Source: Alnus glutinosa
Lineage: Eukaryota > Streptophyta > Magnoliopsida > Fagales > Betulaceae
Length of the DNA: 64,000 bases
Reading direction: 5' to 3'
NCBI RefSeq assembly: GCF_958979055.1
Contig: NC_084898.1
Location: 18,867,124-18,931,123 of the forward strand
Of this stretch, positions 55,898 through 64,000 are shown piece after piece. Below the pieces are notes generated by a model, which saw only the letters and a list, made by a program, of their open reading frames with translations, was not told where the DNA came from and did not search any database. Position 1 is the stretch's first letter. The number at the start of each line of letters is the position of its first letter. Position numbers and translations under genes: made by a program.

Positions 55898-57070
55898 TCT
55901 GGGGTGGCTGCCACCCCCATTTTGGCTCAGTCACCCTCAAGATACCATTTCTGATACTTATTCAAACCATAGGAGGCACGTCATAAAATTTATAAAACCA
56001 CAGGAGTCTATATTGGAAAAAAAATTGTGTTTAAGTAAAAAACATTTGGTCATTTTTTGGGTTATATCAATTGGCCACGCATATAATTTTGTGTTTCCAA
56101 TTGTTACACATGACTGATTGTGTTTTGTGTTTTGTGTTTTTATTTTTTTATTTTTTTATTTTATGAAGGGTTCAATTATGATATTTATTCAAACCACAGG
56201 GGACACATCATGAAATTTATAAAACCACAAGGGTATATATTGGAAAAAAAAATTGTGTTTAAGTAACAAACATTTAGTCATTTTTTGGGCTGTATCAATT
56301 AGCCACGCATATAATTTTGTGTTTCCAATTGTTACACATGACTAATTGTGTTTTGTTTTTTGTTTTTTTTTTTTTTTTTTTATGAAGGGTTCAATTTTGA
56401 TATTTATTCAAACCACAAGGGGCACATTATGAAATTTATAAAACCACATGGGTATATATTGGAAAAAAAATTGTGATTTTTAATTTTAAGTTTTTTTTTT
56501 TTTTTTAAAAAAAAAAAATCTTTTGGTGGCTCAGCCACCCGTTTGGGCCACATGGGATGGCCGCCCACCCCCATTTTGGCCTAGAGGGTGGCTCGGACAC
56601 CTCCAGACCGGCCGGTCTGGGGGTGGTTCGGCCACCCCCAAGGGCCAAAGTGAAAAAAAAATAAATAAATTATGTTTTGGCCCAGCCACGGGGGTGGTTC
56701 GGCCACCCCCAAGCCAAATGGGGGTGGTTTCGGCCACCCCTATGTGGCCCAAAGGGGGTGGCTGGGCCACCCCAGATTTTTTATTTTATTTTTATTATAT
56801 ATATATATATATATAAGAAATCATTAAAATAATAATAATAAAAAATGGTAGCGACGTCAGCGCTGAGGTGTGCCACGGGGACAGGTGTCGCGCATTTACG
56901 CCGACACCTGTAAGATGACGTGGTTGGACATTAGTTTTGGACGAAAAATTGGACAGATGTACCATTTCCGTCTTTTCATATACCACATGTACCAAATGTG
57001 ATAAAAAGTAAAATTGATGGGGAAAAAAATAAAGGTTGTAAAGTACAGGGATGTATAAGCTATTTAACCC
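55598..57070. mobile_element. Long-TIR Mutator-like element with internal tandem repeats and GTGGC palindromes
   Basis: Terminal inverted repeats of about 260 bp: GAGTTAAATACCTATTTGCC at the left; reversed right end GGGTTAAATAGCTTATACAT. Shared inner blocks include CGTCCAAAACTAA, CGACACCTGTCCCC and TGGCACACCTCAG. The flanks CACGTATTA (55589-55597) and CATGTATTA (57071-57079) differ at one of nine bases. Copy A has a single CATGTATTA at 53654-53662, the empty site. Inside are (AT)n, about 2.5 copies of a 220-bp tandem unit (55945-56500), and GGGGGTGGTTCGGCCACCCC-type palindromes at 56520-56780. No transposase frame. Confidence 0.8.
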
Positions 57071-57729
57071 CATGTATTACACATAAAAGTGACTCACATC
57101 AAAAGGGAAGCGAATATAACAGTTCATTGTTTAGCAAAGGTGTGATAGATACTCGATGTTAGGTTTTGATTTAGAACGAGATTTGAGTAGCTAATTTTGA
57201 GTAGGAGATACCACAATAGTTCATTTCAGATAAGAGAAATCACAAGCTAATTTTCGAGCATTTTAAACAAAAATGGACCCCTTAGGGGGAATTGGGCTAT
57301 GGCCCTCCCAAAACTCTGGTCTAAGGGAGTGTAGACAAGGTTTTCAACCCCACTTAAAAGTTTTAAGAACTTTGTGTCTAATTACTTTCTAAATAAATGA
57401 TCGTATAAATGTTTTTTAGATTGATATTTGTTAAAATCAAAAGGTTGATTCTTGTTATTTTGCGATTTTATTATAAGTACTTTCATATTTTAGCACAATA
57501 TCTGTGGTTAATTATGTTATTCTACTCTCTCTTTTCTTCATATTTAATAAATTCTAATATATCATTAAGAGATATATTTTGAGGAAAATTATATGTATAG
57601 TGTGATCTTTTTATTATTATTATTATTATTATTTTTTATTCTAATCTTTATTGGTAATTAACTTGTTATTTGTATATATTAATAATAAAATATGTCTACC
57701 TAGGCTCCTAAGATTAAATTCAAGTAAGT

Positions 57730-58345
57730 TACTTCTGTTGGGGAGAATATTGGTCTTCTCGGGTGCCAGGCCCAACCCGAGAACCAGGCCCATTGGGTCC
57801 ACCCAGCCAAGTCCAAACGTTCAAGAGAGATTAATCCATCCGGGCCCAATCCTGTCATTTGGGCCCAAATCGGTTCAACCGACCCAACCCGACCACCCGG
57901 CTCGGGTTGCCAACCCGGACGCTTTGTAACACCTACGTCCGTGTATATCTCGGGATTACCCGGGATCCAAGGGACACGACGCACGATACCAAACTAGATC
58001 GTGCGTCCAAAGCCTCATCGATGGCAAGTCACCCATAAAGGACCTAAAATATCCGTGCACCCGATGCCACGTCTTCATCAACTACCGATTCCCTTATGTG
58101 TTGGGAATCGATTAACTGCTCCTAAAACTCTATAAATACCAGAGATCCATCAGATATTGAAGTACGCTAATTAATCCCTAGCATTACTCTGCACATTTAC
58201 TCTCAGAACAATACACTTACTTAAGCATCGGAGCGGAATTGTCGGCACCCCCCAACGCAATTTTTACTTGCATGTTTAGAAGAAAGGAGCATACGGGCAA
58301 ATTACTGATCGACACGTCACGTACCGGAATCTATCTCAACAACTT
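57730..58345 (+). mobile_element. Probable LTR or partial LTR inserted in copy B
   Basis: Absent from copy A at the same place. It starts near TGTTGGGGAGAATATT, is GC-rich, has a TATA box TATAAATACC at 58131-58140 followed by an R-region-like stretch, and AGCATCGGAGCGGAATTGTC then CACCCCCCAACGCA, resembling Gypsy LTR 3' parts. Exact ends and a target duplication could not be fixed. Confidence 0.5.
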
Positions 58346-58590
58346 CGGCTTGCAATTCTTGTTGACGTGTCAGATTCGTGTTGAGTTAACTCAAGTCTCA
58401 AGGGTCAACTTTAATACGATCATTTTAGTTAAACGGATTAAATTTCACAAATAATTTTGATACAATCAATTTAAATAAATGGATGACACCACATAATCCA
58501 TATAACTCGTTTATAAACAAATCATATTGGGTAGACCCGATTCGACTCGCATAACTATTTAAAAAACAAAACATGACGATGTGTCCATAA

Positions 58591-59884
58591 ATACATGCAC
58601 TATTTGCCATTTGGATTGTATAGGTTATGCTTTTGTGACTTTGTCACATTATATTAAATGATTTTAATTTTTAAACTCTATTTCCAAACCCTAGAAGCAA
58701 ATATTTTATAATCTCTTTGTCATAGTGACATGGGATCCTATGTTTTGGTTCACAGCAATTAATGGAGCAGGCAGAGGGGTTGTACATTTGCAAACATCAT
58801 TCTACCTCAGCTTTCAACTGCTCCAACGTATTAGTTCTAGCCCAAACCCAAATTTCTGCTCTCATATATATATATATATATCGTCACTGTGGGGTTCACC
58901 AATACATATCATTACACCGTTTTTTTCTTCTTTTTTTGACGTTTCGAAAGCAAACACTCTGTTAGGTAGATAGAAACGTAGTCAAAGTTTTCCGGCTGCC
59001 TACCTCTTTAATTAAGGGGTTCTTCCGATCCTGTCATTCAAGCATAAAGGCAAATTGGATACTTGCCCTAAATTAATCAGGAACTTGGAATCCATTTTCA
59101 AACATTTTAATGCCTAGCTAGCACAAGTGACGCAGCACGGATCGAGAACAAGAACGATATGAGATTGACGTCTCACCAAACCGATAAATCCAACATCACA
59201 CCAAGTGCGCCGGTGAGAATCCGTCAATTCTCACCGACGCAAGACAAGAAATAAGCAAAACTCTCAAAGAATAAAAAATCGTTTATTCATCACTTTTTGA
59301 TCTCTATAGGAATACAAAAGACTTAAATAGACTCATCGACAAAAACTTTATTCTAATTTGATTAACTTAGGGCTAATCCTATTATTGAATTAGAAAATAA
59401 TTGTAGTCAATGACTCGAAATAAGTTGCTTTCTCGCTTACAAACGATCCGTTTAGATTTGTGATTTTAAAACATAAGATTTAAAAATGTGATTTCTTAAA
59501 ACGTAGCTAAGCGTTTAGTAAAATTACGATTTAACCTTAAAAATCATACGTTTTTAAAAAATCAGCCATTTAACTGCAATTTGAAAACGCAAATCACAAA
59601 TTTTTATAAACTCACTCAAATCAAAAGATATTGAGAGCACTTGCATGAAGACAAAGGGAAAGTGACAAATGAAGGAACAAAGATAATGTTAAAGAAAAAG
59701 CCTAAAAACAAATTATCCCGTTTAGTAGAGTGGTTAGAGCAGTTGAAGAAACTTCATCTTTTTCTACCTTCTCGATGATCTCCTTCTTTAGCTTTTTAAG
59801 ATAACAGACAGCCACTGGTTTCTTTGTACACCCATTAAGCAGCAGCTCATTTCCTTCAATTCTAGCTTCTCGATCCGTCCAAAA
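58591..59884. other. Intergenic and promoter side of the kinase gene
   Basis: Bases 58865-58880 hold a short (AT)n. Bases 59450-59610 hold the self-complementary GATTTTAAAA/TTTTTAAAA-type AT repeat seen at 12.3 and 50.1 kb. The last 150 bp are less AT-rich and probably 5' UTR. No other gene. Confidence 0.4.
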
Positions 59885-60308
59885 ATGACAAGGGAATCGA
59901 AGCCATGGAGACCCTTCACCGCAAAGTACTGCTGTTCAGCCGAAGACCATACAATTCTTGGCAACTTCAGCCGGTGCCGGCCATCGAGGTCGGAGTTCTC
60001 GAAGAACATTGCCCCATTGCCTTCGTTTCGGAGACTGTCGTTCTCCGATCTCAGCTGCTCTTCGTCAACACGCATCAACGAAGATCTGGCGCAATCCTTC
60101 GGGCCGGACTTGTATGATTTTCAGGTGAGCGAGCTGCGAGCCATAACCCAGAATTTCTCCAGCAACTTCTTGTTAGGAGAAGGGGGGTTCGGAACGGTGC
60201 ATAAGGGTTATATAGACGACAATTTCAGGCAGGGTTTGAAGGCTCAGCCGGTTGCCGTCAAGCTTCTCGACATTGAAGGCTTACAGGGACACCGCGAATG
60301 GCTTGTAA

Positions 60309-60348
<40 letters not shown>

Positions 60349-63300
60349 AATACATTATTTACTTGTAAAATATCGTTATATATAGTCTCTTCTTTCTATC
60401 TTCTTCTTTTTTTTCTTTTTTTAATAAAATAATAATAATAATAAATAAATAAAAAAATAAATAAAAAAACATGAATAGTTTGGCAATTTTGTAATTTTAT
60501 AAAGTTTACTTGGGTATAAGAGTTATTTTATCTTTTGACAGGAGGGGTGATATTATAAACTTTTTAAAGTGACGAAAGTTCAGAAAAGTTAATTGAAATT
60601 TCTTCTGTAACGTATCATTATACAATTTTTTTTTATTTTTTTTATTTTTTTTTTCTCCTGAGAACCATGTATGTAACACAGACGGATTTAAGAGAAGCTG
60701 GTATAGGCCATGACCCCCCCCCTCAATTCCAAAAAATAAAAAAATAAAAAAATGTAAAAAATAAAAATTTAGCATACTAGTCCTTATCAATAAATTTTTT
60801 TGATTTCTAATCCCTGCCTATATGAATTTTTGACTCCGTCTCTATTAATAGACATATAGTAATGAGATCTAGCTGGTGAGACATAATATAGTAAAGTTAG
60901 AGCATCTAATTCTTTTCTTAAAAAAAAAAAAAAAAAAAAATTATGACGAATCAGACCTTAAAATCATCATTCATACGACTTTTGCTCATCCTTCGGATTA
61001 AAGAGAACACTAGAATTGGAAGGACCATTATAAATCTTTTTTCTCTTATTTTATTTCTTTCTCTTTCTCTCTTTAAGCTCAAAAGAAAGAATCAAAAAAA
61101 AAAAAAAAAAGAAGGTTATTCTCCTAAACAAACAACATGATCAAGAAGAAAGTTTTTTAATATTAAAGGGATTAGGATGCACTAATATTACTATTATTCT
61201 TCCTTTTATTTTTCGTCTCAAGTTTATAGTTTTTCAATCAAGCGTATGAATTATTTTAGATAAGCTCCCGACCTTACCCTACGTATAAGAGACATGTTTA
61301 GTTTTATTTTCTTACATATTTTTTTGGTCATTTTTGTATAAAAGATGTACAAATTTATTATTGAATATGTGAAATCTACGTGTAGATCCTACATATTTAA
61401 TGATGATTTTTTAAAAAAAAAACAAAATGAAGTTGATTTTAAATTTTTATTTATTTAATTTAATTCAAAGGGAAGTTGTGCCCACTAGAGGGCCAAAGTC
61501 AAATCTCCTTCCATTCGACATGGAAGATGCCAACCTACCTAGTACCTACCCTAGTGTCATAGGGAAAGAGATATATGCTTTCAAGTTGACTATGAAGGTC
61601 AAACACACATATAATTCGACTCTATACATATGAAAATAGTAACATCAACCTAACTTGTTGATGTTACTATATGATTCTTAAATATACTTTCACTTCCCAA
61701 CTAATAATTATTTTTTATAAAGTTTTATGATTAGGTGTAACATTTAGACCAAATAAATTAAACTACTAATTTGTTGCAATTAATTCACTTGTTTGTCATT
61801 CTTCCAAACATACCCCCATTTTCTTTTAAAAAATTTATATAAAAATAAATAAATTCTGATTAAATACTAAAATACATAGAGTAAGATTTGATTAATGTAA
61901 AAAAAAATAAAAAATTGAAAGAAATTTTGATTTTTGATTATTATTTTTTTTTTTACGAAAATATGGGTATTTTGAAAAAAAAAAATGACAAAAAAGTGGT
62001 TTAATTGCAATAAAATTGTAGTTTAATGGGTCTAAGTGTTACACATGTCAGTTCGTGAAGTTTTATAAAAAATGACTGTTAGTTGAAGAGGTCAAAGTAT
62101 ATTTAACCTTATATATATATATAAAAGTAAGAATTAAACTTGATTTGCCCTGCCAGATTGATGATTAATTAACAGTATGTGTTTTGTCGTAATTGTAGGC
62201 TGAAGTAATATTTCTTGGGCAGCTTAGGCACCCACATCTTGTTAAACTCATCGGCTATTGTTGCGAGGAAGAAGAACGGCTTCTAGTTTATGAGTTCATG
62301 CCTCGCGGCAGCTTAGAGAATCACTTGTTCAAAAGTTAGTTTTCTTTTTCTTTTTTCATCAATTTACCTGCTCCCAAACAGTGCTTATTTACTAGTTCCC
62401 ATGGAAGCAATGAGTATCATCCTATATATATCTAATAGGTCTCCCAGCTTCAGTTTGAGACAGACGGGAACAATCACAGAAAACGCTAATTATATCTGTA
62501 CGATCATCCCAAAGGATTAGTTAGTCGATTTGAAACTTTTTTAGTTATCTAGTAAGCTAATAAAATCATCTCAAAAGGACTAGTTGATTTGTAGTTTTTA
62601 TAGAATAACTTATAAAATCCAGTTTAACCTAACAAAATTAAGCAATGCGATGCTTAGCACCCATGAGTATTTTGATCTAATAGGTCACACTGATTCAGTT
62701 TGAGACAAACTATGACAACTTAGAAAAAACGCTAACAATATCTGTACGATCACCTCAAAAGTACGTGGTAGCCAATTTGAAACTTTCTTAAAATAATTGA
62801 TAAAGCCCAATTTTACCTAAAAGTAAGCAATACGAGACTTAGCACTCTTGAATGTTTTTATAAATCACATATTCTATGTGGGCTATACTGACATCCTCAA
62901 GTAATAACACATGTGACTAGCGTTTTCTCTATGCTTTTACACATCATATCTGTGCAGTTTTCATTTCTTGATCCACAAGTTATGATCCATTGCAGGGATG
63001 TCATCATTGCCATGGGGCACAAGAGTGAAGATTGCAATAGGAGCAGCTAAAGGGCTTGCCTTCTTGCACAGCGCTGAGCAACCTGTCATTTACCGAGACT
63101 TCAAAACTTCCAATGTCTTGCTAGACTCAGTATTTTCCATTTCTCTCATTTTTCTTAATTAAGTAGATTGACAAACAGCCAAATATGATTCTCTTTTCCT
63201 TCTCTGTTTTTTCACCCTTTAATTTGTTAACAGGATTTTACAGCCAAATTGTCCGATTTCGGGCTTGCAAAGATGGGGCCTGAAGGATCAAACACCCACG

Positions 63301-63357
63301 TTACAACTCGAGTGATGGGTACTTACGGGTATGCTGCCCCAGAATATGTCTCAACAG
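59885..63357 (+). CDS. RIPK-like receptor-like cytoplasmic kinase (RLCK-VII), 3'-incomplete
   Basis: Exons 59885-60304, 62199-62334, 62996-63129 and 63234-63357 join in frame (phases 0, 1, 0) with GT..AG borders. They encode 271 residues and part of the next codon; later exons lie beyond the window. The N-terminus ([20 protein letters not shown]) has no Gly2, so no myristoylation, though Cys16-Cys17 could be acylated. Kinase features: [14 protein letters not shown] glycine loop (98-103), Lys126 in [17 protein letters not shown], Glu142, [34 protein letters not shown], catalytic loop [14 protein letters not shown] (Asp220; YRD in place of HRD), DFG at 238-240, activation loop [26 protein letters not shown] and PRGSLEN motifs resemble Arabidopsis RIPK, which acts in immune and root signalling; that role is by analogy. 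Intron 1 is 1.9 kb with (AT)n at 60309-60345. Confidence 0.92.
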
Positions 63358-64000
63358 GTAGTGCTCTGCTTAATTTGTCAAGAAACTTATAGTGCAATTG
63401 AAAATTAAGTATAACGGCAAAAAAAGAAAGAGAAAAAGATTTACAGGTGGTTTGGTGTTCAAAAGGTTACATCTTAATTAATCTTATTCGTGTTCGTGTC
63501 TCAGATTCAGGTCGTGTCGAGGTATGAGTATAAGGCTATATAAGTCAATCATAACCCGACCCATTTAATTAAATGGGTCAAAGCCCCTAAACCCTAACTC
63601 TCTAATTTAGTATTGGGTTCGTGTCGGGTTTGCGAGTCATATTAAAAATTGACTGCTATTATGTCACGTGCTGTGTTCAGATCGTGTCGAAGCATGAATA
63701 TAAGACTATATTGATCAACTCTAATCCAACCCATTTAATTAGACAGATCATATTCCTCAACCTTAACCCTTTAATTTCGCGTTGGGTTCATATCGGATTC
63801 TTAGATCGTTTAAAATATTGTCAGCCCTAATGTTTATAGGAGAATTGGGGTAAGTAAAAGCTAAGAATAAGTATGACCATCAAACTTTGTTATAATCAAT
63901 CCTATTAAGAATATATACCTATTACCGAACTGTATCTTATATTCTAAAACTTTTGGGGATACAACATGAGCACTGTAATAAGCAATAGATTATTAATAAT
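63358..64000. other. Intron 4 of the kinase gene, with a tandem repeat
   Basis: No further kinase exon is seen before the right edge. Bases 63500-63655 and 63660-63830 are two diverged direct copies of a roughly 165-bp unit (CAGGTCGTGTCGAGGTATGA against CAGATCGTGTCGAAGCATGA, then CCCATTTAATTA and GGGTTC). The motifs resemble the ACCCGA/TCGGGT transposon at 51.4 kb, and the block ends TGTCAGCCCTA, an hAT-like end. It is probably a transposon remnant inside the intron. Confidence 0.55.

Larger units (their letters stand above)
55505..58590. repeat. Segmental duplication copy B, expanded by two insertions
   Basis: Same order of blocks as copy A, but interrupted by a 1473-bp long-TIR element (55598-57070) and an LTR-like segment (about 57730-58345). 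Without these it is about 1.0-1.3 kb long, like copy A. The copies have diverged by many substitutions and small indels. Confidence 0.7.

Noticed and set aside
59788..60078. 96-codon minus-strand frame opposite kinase exon 1
   Set aside because: It is a shadow of the strongly supported kinase exon on the plus strand and matches no family.

Overview
This window is nuclear DNA from a flowering plant, almost certainly a eudicot. Genes have spliceosomal introns with GT..AG borders, intergenic DNA is very AT-rich, and there are nested Copia, Gypsy, CACTA, hAT-like, Mutator-like and MITE insertions. The families present (SH3P-type adaptor, VRN1-like B3 factors, CDR1/nepenthesin-like aspartic protease, RIPK-type receptor-like cytoplasmic kinase) are plant families. 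I cannot name the species. I saw no rRNA gene, tRNA gene, CRISPR array or organellar insert.

Layout: 0.1 kb, minus strand, first coding exon of an SH3P-like gene running off the left edge. 1.3-5.3 kb, a nest: a Mutator-like element holding an hAT-like insertion and a large solo-LTR-like insertion. 6.0-15.6 kb, two tandem paralogous genes for two-B3-domain (VRN1/REM-like) DNA-binding proteins, separated by repeats. 16-21 kb, MITEs and a tandem array of decayed copies of one unknown coding sequence. 21.7-23.7 kb, a non-autonomous hAT-like element with a perfect 8-bp target duplication. 24-29 kb, more copies of the decayed family, a MITE array, and a second hAT-like element whose empty site is preserved 2 kb away. 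30.9-34.0 kb, a Tourist-like MITE split by a young, internally deleted Copia element. 35.4-36.5 kb, an aspartic protease pseudogene. 38.4-39.3 kb, an intronless 299-residue gene. 41.9-46.5 kb, a Gypsy remnant (LTR, gag, protease) split by a 1.45-kb CACTA element. 49.4 kb, a 112-residue gene sharing its C-terminal domain with the 38.4-kb gene. 51.4-52.3 kb, an ACCCGA-rich transposon. 53.2 kb, a small lysine-rich gene. 53.6-58.6 kb, a segmental duplication in which one copy gained a long-TIR element and an LTR. 59.9 kb to the right edge, five-prime part of a RIPK-like kinase gene.

The host genes form no evident pathway. The B3 proteins should act in the nucleus on chromatin or transcription; the kinase and the 112-residue protein are probably membrane-associated. 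Most of the window is transposon archaeology, and internal duplications repeatedly supply related empty sites that confirm insertion boundaries. No wholly new multi-gene system is evident. The best unexplained items are the shared Cys-cluster/DE(F/I)LSD helix family, the decayed membrane-protein-like family, and the Mutator-like elements with GGGGTGG/CCACCCC palindromic cores.
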